Below, piece by piece: positions 27,266 to 35,664 of a stretch of DNA of 64,000 bases; positions within the stretch are counted from its first letter, which is position 1, and each line of letters opens with the position of its first letter. A program made the position numbers and the translations under genes. The DNA is from Roseicyclus sediminis (GTDB lineage Bacteria > Pseudomonadota > Alphaproteobacteria > Rhodobacterales > Rhodobacteraceae), in assembly GCF_025515305.1 (NCBI RefSeq), contig NZ_JAOPHT010000007.1, forward strand, positions 62,001 through 126,000. The letters are read 5' to 3'. Below the pieces are notes generated by a model, which was given only the letters and a program-made list of their open reading frames with translations, was not told the DNA's origin and searched no databases.

Positions 27266-29023
27266 ATGAAGACCGACATCCTCGCCATCGCGAAGCGCTA
27301 TATTCCCGTCCTCGACTGGGGCCGCGACTACAACCGCGACGCGTTCCAGAACGACATGATCGCGGCGGTGATCGTGACGATCATGCTCATCCCGCAGTCG
27401 CTGGCATATGCGCTGCTGGCGGGTCTGCCGCCCGAGGCGGGTCTCTACGCCTCGATCCTGCCGATCATCCTCTACGCGATCTTCGGCACCTCGCGCGCGC
27501 TTGCCGTCGGACCTGTCGCCGTCGTCTCGCTGATGACGGCGGCCGCGGTCGGACAGGTGGCCGAACAGGGAACCGCGGGCTATGCCATCGCCGCACTGAC
27601 GCTCGCGGTCCTGTCGGGGGGCATCCTGCTGACCATGGGCCTCCTGAAACTCGGCTTTCTCGCCAATTTCCTCAGCCACCCGGTCATCGCGGGCTTCATC
27701 ACCGCCTCCGGCGTCCTGATCGCGGCGAGCCAGCTCAAGCATATCCTCGGAATCGAGGCGCACGGGCATACCCTGCCCGAGATCCTCTACACGCTGAACG
27801 AGCACATGGTCGACGTGGACCCGGTGACGCTCGCCATCGGTATCGGGGCGACCGGGTTCCTGTTCTGGGTGCGCAAGGGTCTGAAACCCCTCCTCATTTC
27901 GCGGGGCGTGAAGCCGAAGCTGGCAGATGTGGCGCAGAAGGCCGGCCCGGTGGGCGCGGTCGTGGCCACGACGCTGCTGGTCTGGGGCCTCGGCCTTGCC
28001 GACCGGGGCGTGGCCATCGTCGGCGAGGTGCCGCAGGCCCTGCCGCCGCTGACGATGCCGGGGCTGTCCTGGGACCTCGTCAGCGCGCTCTTCATTCCGG
28101 CGCTTCTCATCTCGATCATCGGCTTCGTCGAGTCGATCTCCGTCGCGCAGACGCTCGCCGCCAAGAAGCGGCAGCGGATCGACCCCGACCAGGAACTGAT
28201 CGGCCTCGGCGCGGCCAATATCGGCGCTGGCTTCACCGGCGGCTACCCGGTGACCGGCGGCTTCGCGCGCTCGGTGGTGAACTTCGACGCGGGCGCCGAG
28301 ACGCCGGCGGCGGGCGCCTACACGGCCGTGGGCCTCGCCATCGCGGCGCTGGCGCTGACCCCGCTCATCTACTTCCTGCCCAAGGCCACGCTCGCGGCCA
28401 CCATCATCGTCGCGGTCCTGAGCCTCGTGGACTTCTCCATCCTGACGCGGACCTGGACCTATGCGCGCGCAGACTTCGTGGCCGTGGCCGCCACGATCCT
28501 CCTGACCCTCGGCCTCGGCGTCGAGGCGGGCGTCTCGGCGGGCGTGCTCCTGTCGATCGGCCTGCATCTCTACAAGACGTCGAAGCCGCATGTCGCGGAG
28601 GTCGGTCTCGTCCCCGGCACGCAGCACTTCCGCAACATCCTGCGCCACAAGGTCGAGACGCATCCCGAGGTCGTGACGCTCCGCATCGACGAATCGCTCT
28701 ACTTCGCCAACGCGCGCTTCCTCGAGGATCTCGTGCAGGACCGCGTGGTGGAAAACGGGCCGGTGAAACACGTCGTCCTGATGTGCTCGGCGGTGAACGA
28801 GATCGACATGTCGGCGCTGGAAAGCCTGGAAGCGGTGAACGAGCGGCTCAAGAGCATGGGCGTCAAGCTTCACATGTCCGAGGTGAAGGGCCCCGTGACC
28901 GACCGCCTGAAACGCTCGCATTTCCTCGACGAGATGACGGGACAGGTGTTCCTGTCGCAATACGACGCCTGGCGGACGCTGACGAAGGAAGACCCCGAGC
29001 CAGCGCTCGAAGCCGCGCAATAG
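27266..29023 (+). CDS. SulP family anion transporter with STAS domain
   Basis: An inner-membrane transporter of 585 aa. The SulP signature MLIPQSLAYALLAGLPPEAGLY is near residue 45, followed by about 10-12 membrane segments with GGYPVTGGFARSVVNFDAGA. A cytoplasmic STAS domain covers about residues 460-570 (VVTLRIDESLYFANARFLED, SAVNEIDMSALESLEAVNE). SulP proteins carry sulfate or bicarbonate. The position after persulfide and sulfide oxidation genes suggests it handles sulfate or sulfite, perhaps as export of oxidation products; direction and substrate are inferred. It belongs to the sulfur cluster starting at 23661. Confidence 0.88.
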   Translation: MKTDILAIAKRYIPVLDWGRDYNRDAFQNDMIAAVIVTIMLIPQSLAYALLAGLPPEAGLYASILPIILYAIFGTSRALAVGPVAVVSLMTAAAVGQVAEQGTAGYAIAALTLAVLSGGILLTMGLLKLGFLANFLSHPVIAGFITASGVLIAASQLKHILGIEAHGHTLPEILYTLNEHMVDVDPVTLAIGIGATGFLFWVRKGLKPLLISRGVKPKLADVAQKAGPVGAVVATTLLVWGLGLADRGVAIVGEVPQALPPLTMPGLSWDLVSALFIPALLISIIGFVESISVAQTLAAKKRQRIDPDQELIGLGAANIGAGFTGGYPVTGGFARSVVNFDAGAETPAAGAYTAVGLAIAALALTPLIYFLPKATLAATIIVAVLSLVDFSILTRTWTYARADFVAVAATILLTLGLGVEAGVSAGVLLSIGLHLYKTSKPHVAEVGLVPGTQHFRNILRHKVETHPEVVTLRIDESLYFANARFLEDLVQDRVVENGPVKHVVLMCSAVNEIDMSALESLEAVNERLKSMGVKLHMSEVKGPVTDRLKRSHFLDEMTGQVFLSQYDAWRTLTKEDPEPALEAAQ

Positions 29024-29084
29024 GCGCCCTTGCGCCGGGCGGCGTGCCTTGCGACGCTGCCCGGACATTGCGGAGGGGAAGAGC

Positions 29085-29666
29085 ATGCCACAGCCCGATC
29101 ACGTCTCGATCTACGACCTGCCGGAGTTCGACGCCCTCGACCCGGAGACGCAGCGGTATTTCGAGATCTGCGTCGAGAAGCTCGGCCTCGTGCCGAACGT
29201 GCTCCGGACCTTCTCGCGCAATGTCGAGAAACTGCGCGCCTTCTCGCAATACTACAACACGCTGATGCTCGCCCCCTCGGGGCTGTCGAAGCTGGAGCGG
29301 GAGATGGTGGCCGTCGTGGTCTCCTCGGCGAACCGCTGCTTCTACTGCCTCGTGGCCCATGGTCAGGCGGTGCGGAAGCTTTCGGGCGATCCGCAGCTGG
29401 GCGAGATGCTGGTGATGAACTACCGCGTGGCGGAACTGTCGCTGCGCCAGCGCGCCATGCTCGACTTCGCGTGGAAGCTCACGACGACGCCCGCCGAGAT
29501 CGTGGAGGCCGACCGCGAGGCCCTGCGCGCCGCCGGTCTCGGCCCCGACGAGATCTTCGATCTCGCCGACGTCATCGGCTTTTTCAACATGTCGAACCGC
29601 TTTGCCATCGCGTCCGACATGATGCCGAACCCGGAATATCACGCGATGGATCGCGGGGCGGATTAA
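29085..29666 (+). CDS. AhpD-like peroxidase-related protein
   Basis: A 193-aa protein of the carboxymuconolactone decarboxylase/AhpD fold. The core reads SKLEREMVAVVVSSANRCFYCLVAHGQAVRKLSGDP, with the redox pair Cys85-x2-Cys88 and the nearby catalytic His. Length and the C-terminal segment FFNMSNRFAIASDMMPNPEYH match the peroxidase-related enzyme branch. I placed the start at the ATG at 29085, behind GAGGGG, rather than the earlier frame start. It follows the sulfur cluster by about 60 bases and could reduce peroxides or organic persulfides, but no direct partner reductase is seen here. Confidence 0.83.
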   Translation: MPQPDHVSIYDLPEFDALDPETQRYFEICVEKLGLVPNVLRTFSRNVEKLRAFSQYYNTLMLAPSGLSKLEREMVAVVVSSANRCFYCLVAHGQAVRKLSGDPQLGEMLVMNYRVAELSLRQRAMLDFAWKLTTTPAEIVEADREALRAAGLGPDEIFDLADVIGFFNMSNRFAIASDMMPNPEYHAMDRGAD

Positions 29667-29707
29667 ACCCTTCGGGTCAGCGCGTTACGGCGCGTTCTTC
29701 AGGTAAC

Positions 29708-31390
29708 TTACTGCGCCAGCGCCCGCGCCGCGCCCAGGGTCATCGGCCCGACCTGACCGTCCAGCGCGCCCTGGTAGAGCCCGCGCTCCTGCAAGATGCG
29801 CTGGAAGGCGATCGCCGTGGCCGGGTCCCATGGCGGGACGGCTCCGTTCACCGTTCCGCGCATGGTTGCGGGATCGACGCCCCCTGTCTCCAGCGCACGG
29901 ACATATTCCGCCGCCGCACGCTCGGGATCGGCCACGACGCCGATCCCCCGCTCGATCAGGAAGGCCCGGAGCGCCATCGCCGGCGCGTCGCCCTTGTCGG
30001 CGAGGAAGCTCACCCAGCGGAGCTGCCGGGCGGGGTTGGGCGTCAGCCCCTCCGCCCCCGTAGCATAGAGCTCGGCCAGCTCGCGCGCGGCATCGTCGTT
30101 GCCCGCCCTTGCCGCGCCCGCCAGCAGCGGGATCGCCCGCACCGGGTCGGGCAGGCCGAGGCCCGCGACCGCGTCATCCGGCACGCCATCGCCGTTGAGG
30201 TAGGTCTGCGCCAGGCGGTATTGCGCGAAGTGGTAATCCTCGGCGGCGGCCTGCTGCATCAGAGCGATCATGCGCTCGGGGTCGCGCGGCACGCCACGAC
30301 CGAGCTGATGCATCATGGCGAGTGTCGCCGCGGCCGCAGCATCGCCCTCCGCGGTCGCCTGCTCGTAGAGTTCGACGGCCCGAGGCACGTCCTCGCCGAT
30401 CGGGCGGATACCGAAATTGTAGTAGTCGCCGAGCCGGGTCAGCGCCGCGGGCACGCCCGCCTCCGCCGCGCGCTCGTAAAGCCGTACGGCCTGCCGATGC
30501 TCGCCCGTTGCCTGCGCGATGGTCGCCAGGTGGTAGAGCGCGGGGCCCGCCTCCGGCAGGGCCTGCACAGCGGCCTCGCAATCGGCGCGTGCCGCCGCAA
30601 GCGCGCGGAAAAGGGCACGCTGCGCGTCTTCGGACACCGGCACTTCGGCCGAAGGCGGCCCTGCCGTTTCCACGCAAGCCGCAAGCGTGGCTTCTGCCGC
30701 GGCGCGCGCGGCCTCCGCCTCGGCCGCAATCCGCGCCGCTGCCTCCTCGGCGGCTATCCGTGCGGCTTCCTCCTCGGCCGCAATCCGCGCCGCCTCCTCC
30801 TCGGCGGCTATCCGCGCGGCTTCCTCCTCGGCCGCAATCCGCGCCGCTTCCTCCTCAGCCGCAATCCGGGCCGCTTCCTCCTCAGCCGCAATCCGGGCCG
30901 CTTCCTCCTCAGCCGCAATCCGCGCCGCTTCCTCCTCAGCCGCAATCCGCGCCGCTTCCTCCTCAGCCGCAATCCGCGCCGCCTCCTCCTCGGCGGCTAT
31001 CCGCGCGGCTTCCTCCTCGGCCGCAATCCGCGCCGCTTCTGCCTCGTCGGCCTCGTCGGTCGGGGATGCCTCTGCCGCCTGGCGCGCGCCGATCGCGGCG
31101 GAGAGCGCGGCAATGGCCCCATTCGCGACCCGCCGCGCCTCGGCCGCGGCGTCCGTCAGGCGGGCAAGCTCGGCCTCGGCCGCGGCGCGGGCCGCATCGG
31201 CCGCCTCGGCCGCGTCCCAGGCGTCGCGGGCCGCAAGCCGGGCCTCGGCCTCCGCGGCGCGCAGCGCGTCCAGTGTCGCGACCGCCGTTTCCCCGGACGT
31301 CCCCCCGACCTCCTGCGCCAGCACATGCGTGGGCGACATCGCCAGCACGGCCACCGCCATCCAACCCGATATGCGACCGATCCGTGCCAC
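29708..31390 (-). CDS. Exported Sel1-repeat protein with a long EEAARIAA repeat helix
   Basis: A precursor of 560 aa. I chose the GTG at 31390 (AAGAGG eight bases upstream), which gives the signal peptide MARIGRISGWMAVAVLAMSPTHVLAQ. Residues 30-120 are Ala-rich coiled coil. About residues 118-220 are twelve copies of an 8-residue unit EEAARIAA, which should form a long charged single helix. The C-terminal 300 residues carry Sel1-type helical repeats (AAATLAMMHQLGRGVPRDPERMI and similar). The end, ILQERGLYQGALDGQVGPMTL, looks like part of a peptidoglycan-binding domain. It is probably periplasmic and cell-wall linked. It is divergent from the HAD-UbiA gene. Confidence 0.8.
   Translation of the reverse strand: MARIGRISGWMAVAVLAMSPTHVLAQEVGGTSGETAVATLDALRAAEAEARLAARDAWDAAEAADAARAAAEAELARLTDAAAEARRVANGAIAALSAAIGARQAAEASPTDEADEAEAARIAAEEEAARIAAEEEAARIAAEEEAARIAAEEEAARIAAEEEAARIAAEEEAARIAAEEEAARIAAEEEAARIAAEEEAARIAAEEEAARIAAEEAAARIAAEAEAARAAAEATLAACVETAGPPSAEVPVSEDAQRALFRALAAARADCEAAVQALPEAGPALYHLATIAQATGEHRQAVRLYERAAEAGVPAALTRLGDYYNFGIRPIGEDVPRAVELYEQATAEGDAAAAATLAMMHQLGRGVPRDPERMIALMQQAAAEDYHFAQYRLAQTYLNGDGVPDDAVAGLGLPDPVRAIPLLAGAARAGNDDAARELAELYATGAEGLTPNPARQLRWVSFLADKGDAPAMALRAFLIERGIGVVADPERAAAEYVRALETGGVDPATMRGTVNGAVPPWDPATAIAFQRILQERGLYQGALDGQVGPMTLGAARALAQ
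30729..31035 (-). repeat. 24-bp tandem repeat array inside the Sel1 protein gene
   Basis: About twelve adjacent 24-bp units encode EEAARIAA. Most units use GCCGCAATCCGC-type sequence, while at least three use a GCGGCTATCCGC variant spaced irregularly. This points to expansion by slippage or unequal exchange of whole units. Copy number probably varies between strains. Confidence 0.9.
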
Positions 31391-31554
31391 GGCAAAAACC
31401 TCTTTGAAATCATGAAGCCGGTCGAGACGATAGCGATGCAGATTGGCCATGTCGATAGCGCGATCCGCCAGAAACCTCTGGTCAAGCCATCCCCTTGCGG
31501 GCAATCATTCCGCAGGCGACGACCCAGGGAAAAAACGGCATCCTCGAGCAGCAG

Positions 31555-33027
31555 ATGACCCCTGCCCTATCAGCACATGACGATGGCGCGATCCTGCCGG
31601 ACGCGGCGCGGAGCGGTCTCGTTCTGGCCGTCGACCTCGATGGCACGCTTTTGCGCTCGGACATGCTGCACGAGACGATGTGGGCGGCGCTGGCGACACG
31701 CAGCCGGCTGTTCCTGCAATCGGCCGGCGCGCTCCGGAACGGAAAGGCCGCGCTCAAGGCCGCGCTGGCCGACCGGGTCACGATCGACCCCAGGACCCTG
31801 CCCTACGACAAGCGCGTGCTCGACCTGATCAAGGCATGGCGCGCCGATGGCGGCGAGGTCGCGCTGGTGACGGCGACGGATGTCCGCCTTGCCGAGGCCG
31901 TGGCCGACCATCTCGGCCTGTTCGACATGGTGCACGGGTCGACGCCCGAGCAGAACCTCAAGGGCGCGGACAAGGCGGCGCTGCTTGTCGCGGAATACGG
32001 GCCGCGCGGTTTCATATACGTGGGCGACAGCCGTGCGGACCTCGCCGTCTGGGACAAGGCCGCGGGCGCGATCACGGTCGGGGTCTCGCCGGCGGTCCGG
32101 CGGGCGGTCGACGCGATGGGCCGGCTGGCCGAACACCTGCCGGCACAGGGCAACGATGTCGCCTCGCTCATACGGGCACTCAGGCCCCATCAATGGCTGA
32201 AGAACCTTCTCGTCTTCGTGCCCATCGTCGCCGACCCCGCCCATGGCGGCTGGCAGTGGACGTGGGTTCTCGCCACCTTCGCCGCGATCAGTCTGGTCGC
32301 CTCGGCGGGTTACGTCATCAACGACCTGCTCGATCTGGCCGACGACCGCAGCCATCCGCGCAAGCGCAACCGTCCGTTCGCCTCGGGTGCGCTCTCGGTA
32401 TCGACCGGAACGCGGCTGGCGCCGGCGCTGCTGCTGCTGGGACTGGGCATCGCGGGCATGGTCTCGCCGGCGCTGCTGACGGTGGTGGTGATCTACTTCA
32501 TCCTGACGATGGCCTATTCCGTCCGGCTCAAGCGCTACGCGATTATCGACATCTGCATGCTGGCGGGCCTCTACACGGTCCGCATCGTGGCCGGCGGCGT
32601 TGCCATCGGCGTCGGCCTGTCGGTCTGGCTTCTGGCCTTCTCGATGTTCACCTTCTTCGCGCTGGCCGCCGCCAAGCGGTTGGGCGAGTTGTCTGATGCC
32701 GACGCGGCGGGACGCACCGTCACGCGCCGCGGCTATTCGCTGGAAGACCGGCGCATCCTCAGCCAGATGGCGATCTCGGCGGGCTACATGGGGGTTCTCG
32801 TTCTCGCCCTCTACATTGACGAGCCCTACGTGCAGGAGCGCTTCGGCGCGCACCGGATGTTCTGGGGGGTCTGCGCGCTGCTGATCTTCTGGATCAGCCG
32901 CCTCGTGCTCATCGCCAACCGCGGCCAGATGGACGACGACCCGCTCGTCTGGGCGATCACGGATCCCATCAGCCGCGCGACCGTAGCCCTCATCGCCATC
33001 CTGATCGCGCTGGCGGTATTCCTGTGA
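31555..33027 (+). CDS. HAD phosphatase-UbiA prenyltransferase fusion (decaprenyl-phosphate phosphoribosyltransferase-like)
   Basis: A 490-aa fusion. Residues 20-200 are a HAD hydrolase with DLDGT (27-31) and the late motif YVGDSRADLAVW. From about residue 205 comes a UbiA-type polytopic prenyltransferase with NDLLDLADDRSHPRKRNRP and KRLGELSDADA as the Asp-rich diphosphate sites. The UbiA half resembles the enzymes (mycobacterial Rv3806c, rhizobial NoeC) that join phosphoribosyl diphosphate to a polyprenyl phosphate; the HAD half would remove the 5-phosphate. The ATG at 31555 was chosen, with a TTG 20 codons earlier possible. Its stop overlaps the GtrA start, the first link of a four-gene operon. 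Confidence 0.85.
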   Translation: MTPALSAHDDGAILPDAARSGLVLAVDLDGTLLRSDMLHETMWAALATRSRLFLQSAGALRNGKAALKAALADRVTIDPRTLPYDKRVLDLIKAWRADGGEVALVTATDVRLAEAVADHLGLFDMVHGSTPEQNLKGADKAALLVAEYGPRGFIYVGDSRADLAVWDKAAGAITVGVSPAVRRAVDAMGRLAEHLPAQGNDVASLIRALRPHQWLKNLLVFVPIVADPAHGGWQWTWVLATFAAISLVASAGYVINDLLDLADDRSHPRKRNRPFASGALSVSTGTRLAPALLLLGLGIAGMVSPALLTVVVIYFILTMAYSVRLKRYAIIDICMLAGLYTVRIVAGGVAIGVGLSVWLLAFSMFTFFALAAAKRLGELSDADAAGRTVTRRGYSLEDRRILSQMAISAGYMGVLVLALYIDEPYVQERFGAHRMFWGVCALLIFWISRLVLIANRGQMDDDPLVWAITDPISRATVALIAILIALAVFL

Positions 33028-33446
33028 GCCGCAAGACGCTGATCCTGCGCTATGGCGCTTTCGCGGTGCTGGCCGTTCTGGCCAACCTCGCTACCCAGCG
33101 TCTCGCGCTTTTCGGGGCCGACCCCGTGACAGGGCCCCGCCTCGCGGTGGCCATCGGCGCCGGAACGCTGGTCGGGCTGGTCGTGAAATACCTTCTCGAC
33201 AAGCGCTGGATCTTCTTCGACGACACGACCGGAATGCGCGGGCACGGGCGGCTGTTCTTCCTCTATTCGCTCATGGGTGTCGCGACGACGGCGATCTTCT
33301 GGATCACTGAGACGACGTTCTGGCTCCTCTGGCAGACCGAGGCGGCCCGCGAGGCCGGCGCGGTCCTGGGCCTGACGATCGGCTACGTCACCAAGTACGC
33401 GCTCGACCGCCGCTTCGTGTTCCGGACCGCGGCGAGGCCGGCATGA
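33024..33446 (+). CDS. GtrA family membrane protein
   Basis: A small membrane protein of 140 aa with four predicted membrane segments, starting at a GTG that overlaps the previous stop (GTGA). The family features are GTLVGLVVKYLLDKRWIF in the second segment and a closing TIGYVTKYALDRRFVF, each with the conserved Lys-Tyr/aromatic pair. GtrA proteins are thought to help flip polyprenyl-phosphate-linked sugars across the inner membrane. In this operon it would turn the arabinosyl lipid to the periplasmic side. The stop overlaps the next start (ATGA). Confidence 0.88.
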   Translation: MSRKTLILRYGAFAVLAVLANLATQRLALFGADPVTGPRLAVAIGAGTLVGLVVKYLLDKRWIFFDDTTGMRGHGRLFFLYSLMGVATTAIFWITETTFWLLWQTEAAREAGAVLGLTIGYVTKYALDRRFVFRTAARPA

Positions 33447-34768
33447 CGCGCCTTTCGGGATGGGGTCGCACGCCGGTCGCCGAGTGCCGGGTGCGGAAGG
33501 CGCGCAGCGAGGCCGACGTGGCCCGTGCCGTGGCCGAAGGGCCGATGATCGCGCGCGGCAACGGGCGGTCCTACGGCGACCCCGCGATGAGCCCGGGCCT
33601 GACACTCGACATGCGGGGCATGGACCGCTTCCTGGCCTTCGACGCGGAGACGGGCATCCTGGTGACCGAGGCGGGCGCGCTTCTGTCCGACGTGATCGAG
33701 ACGTTCCTTCCGCGTGGCTGGTTCCCCTTCGTCACGCCGGGCACGAAGTTCGTGACCATCGGCGGAGCCATCGCGGCGGATGTGCATGGCAAGAACCACC
33801 ACGGCGACGGCAGTTTCCGCGCCTGCGTCGAGTGGGTCGACGTGATGGAGGCCGACGGGTCGGTGACCCGCGTGACACAGGACGACGACACGGGGCGCTT
33901 CGGCACGATCTGCGGCGCCATGGGCCTGTCGGGCGTGATCCTGCGCGCCGCCATCCGCCTGCGGCCGGTCGAAAGCGCGTGGATCGTGCAGGAGACGATC
34001 CCGGTCCAGACCGTCGAGGCCGCGGTCGATGCCTTCGAGGCCCGGCTCGACGTGCCCTATTCGGTGGCGTGGATCGACTGTTCAAGCGGCCCTCCGACCC
34101 TCGGCCGGAGCCTCGTGATGCTCGGCCGGCACGCCCGCGCCGACGAACTTCCCACGTCGAAACGCAAAGCGCCATTCAAGGTCGCGCGTCCCCGCAAGCT
34201 CGCCGTGCCGGTGGATTTCCCGAGCTTCGCGCTGAACCGCCTGAGCGTGCGGGCCTTCAACGCGCTCTACTACCGCATGGGCGCGCGCAACGCCGGCGAA
34301 ACGCTCGTCGACTGGGACCGGTACTTCTATCCGCTCGACGCCATCTCGGGTTGGAACCGGATCTACGGGCGGCGGGGCTTCTACCAGTTCCAGTGCGCCC
34401 TTCCACTACCGACCGCGCGCGAGGGGCTCGAGCGGCTTCTGACCGACATCTCGGCCACGGGTCTCGCCAGCTTCCTGTCGGTGCTGAAACGCTTCGGCCC
34501 GGACGACAGCCCACTGTCCTTTCCCTGCGAGGGATACACGCTGGCGCTCGACTTTCCGGCGGGCGCGCGCAGCCTCGCGCTGCTGGAGCGGCTCGACCGC
34601 ATCACGCTCGAACATGGCGGGCGCTTCTACCTCGCCAAGGACGCGCGCATGACGGGCGAAACCGCACGCGCCGCCGACCCGCGCCTCGCCGCCTTCCGCG
34701 ACCTCAGGCAGGCGCGCGGCTGGGCCGGGCATTTCGTTTCGCATCAATCTGAAAGGCTGGGATTGTGA
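33443..34768 (+). CDS. DprE1-like FAD-dependent oxidoreductase
   Basis: A 441-aa flavoenzyme of the vanillyl-alcohol oxidase fold. The FAD domain shows MIARGNGRSYGD, TPGTKFVTIGGAIAADVHGKNHH and GLSGVILRAAIRLRP. The substrate domain carries VLKRFGPDDSPLSFP and YTLALDFPAG, then FYLAKDARMTGE. This matches the mycobacterial DprE1, which oxidises C2 of polyprenylphosphoryl-ribose. The cysteine that benzothiazinones attack in M. tuberculosis (C387, in a WNxCVDFP context) is Ala here. It is coupled to its neighbours by four-base overlaps on both sides. Confidence 0.88.
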   Translation: MTRLSGWGRTPVAECRVRKARSEADVARAVAEGPMIARGNGRSYGDPAMSPGLTLDMRGMDRFLAFDAETGILVTEAGALLSDVIETFLPRGWFPFVTPGTKFVTIGGAIAADVHGKNHHGDGSFRACVEWVDVMEADGSVTRVTQDDDTGRFGTICGAMGLSGVILRAAIRLRPVESAWIVQETIPVQTVEAAVDAFEARLDVPYSVAWIDCSSGPPTLGRSLVMLGRHARADELPTSKRKAPFKVARPRKLAVPVDFPSFALNRLSVRAFNALYYRMGARNAGETLVDWDRYFYPLDAISGWNRIYGRRGFYQFQCALPLPTAREGLERLLTDISATGLASFLSVLKRFGPDDSPLSFPCEGYTLALDFPAGARSLALLERLDRITLEHGGRFYLAKDARMTGETARAADPRLAAFRDLRQARGWAGHFVSHQSERLGL

Positions 34769-35499
34769 GCAGATCCGTCCTCATCCTCGGCGCGGCCTCG
34801 GGCATGGCGCGGGCCATCGCGCGCAGTTTCGCCGCCGAAGGCCATGCCATCAGGCTGGCCGCACGCGACCCGGAGCGGCTGAAGGACGACCGCGACGACC
34901 TCGTCACGCGCTACGGCGTCGAGGTGACGCTGCACCCTTTCGACGCCCTCGATCTCGCATCGCATGCGGGCTTCGTCGCGGGCCTGCCGGACCTGCCCGA
35001 GGTGGTTGTCTGCGCCGTCGGCACGATGGGCACGCAGGAAGAAAATGCCGCCGACCCCGAGGCCGGCGCGATGGTCATGCGCGCGAATTTCGAAGGCCCG
35101 GCCTCGATCCTCGGGCACCTCGCAAACGCCATGGAGGCGCGTGGCTCCGGCACCATCGTCGGCATCTCGTCGGTGGCGGGCGAACGCGGGCGGGCCTCGA
35201 ACTACGTCTACGGCTCGGCCAAGGCCGGGTTCACCGCCTTCCTGTCGGGCCTGCGCAACCGGCTGGCGAAAAAGGGCGTGCACGTGGTGACGGTGCTGCC
35301 GGGCTTCGTCAACACGGCGATGACCGAGGGCCTCGACCTGCCCGCGCGCCTCACAGCCGAACCGGAGGAAGTGGGCGCCGCCGTACTCAAGGCCGTGACG
35401 TCCCGGCGCAACGTGGTCTACGTCCGGCCGATCTGGCGAATCGTGATGGCCGTGATCCGCGCGATCCCCGAACCGGTCTTCAAGAAGACGAGCCTCTGA
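34765..35499 (+). CDS. DprE2-like short-chain dehydrogenase
   Basis: A 244-aa SDR protein starting at a GTG that overlaps the dprE1-like stop. It has the nucleotide-binding ILGAASGMARAIARSFA, the VVCAVGTMGTQ strand, the catalytic Ser in VGISSVAGERG and YVYGSAKAGFTAFLSGL with Tyr and Lys. The C-terminal VYVRPIWRIVMAVIRAIPE may be a membrane-facing helix, as in DprE2. Paired with the preceding flavoenzyme it would reduce the 2-keto intermediate, completing C2 epimerisation of ribose to arabinose on the lipid. It is the last gene of the operon. Confidence 0.86.
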   Translation: MSRSVLILGAASGMARAIARSFAAEGHAIRLAARDPERLKDDRDDLVTRYGVEVTLHPFDALDLASHAGFVAGLPDLPEVVVCAVGTMGTQEENAADPEAGAMVMRANFEGPASILGHLANAMEARGSGTIVGISSVAGERGRASNYVYGSAKAGFTAFLSGLRNRLAKKGVHVVTVLPGFVNTAMTEGLDLPARLTAEPEEVGAAVLKAVTSRRNVVYVRPIWRIVMAVIRAIPEPVFKKTSL

Positions 35500-35625
35500 G
35501 CCTGCAATCCGGGCGCCCGCATGGTGGGCATCGGCGGATATCGGCGCGAATCCACGCCAACCGGGCTTCGCGACCGGCGGGATTCCGCCAAGTGCTCCAT
35601 CTCTCAAGACATTTCCACCCGGCGT

Positions 35626-35641
35626 TGTTGCGGGAGCAACA
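35626..35641 (+). promoter_or_regulatory. Inverted repeat TGTTGC/GCAACA
   Basis: TGTTGC-GGGA-GCAACA lies about 25 bases before the chosen start of the membrane-anchored protein. It may be an operator or a leader stem-loop near the ribosome-binding region. A related palindrome precedes the gene starting at 40139. Confidence 0.4.
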
Positions 35642-35664
35642 CTTTGCGCTTATCGCCGATTCCC

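Noticed and set aside
30720-31040. Regular 24-bp repeats that resemble a CRISPR array at first sight
   Set aside because: The units are directly adjacent with no spacers and encode an in-frame amino acid repeat.
35521-35664. Upstream extension of the membrane-anchored protein to the ATG at 35521
   Set aside because: The 48 extra residues are Arg/Cys/Ser-rich without pattern and push the membrane segment away from the N-terminus. No ribosome-binding site was seen for that ATG.
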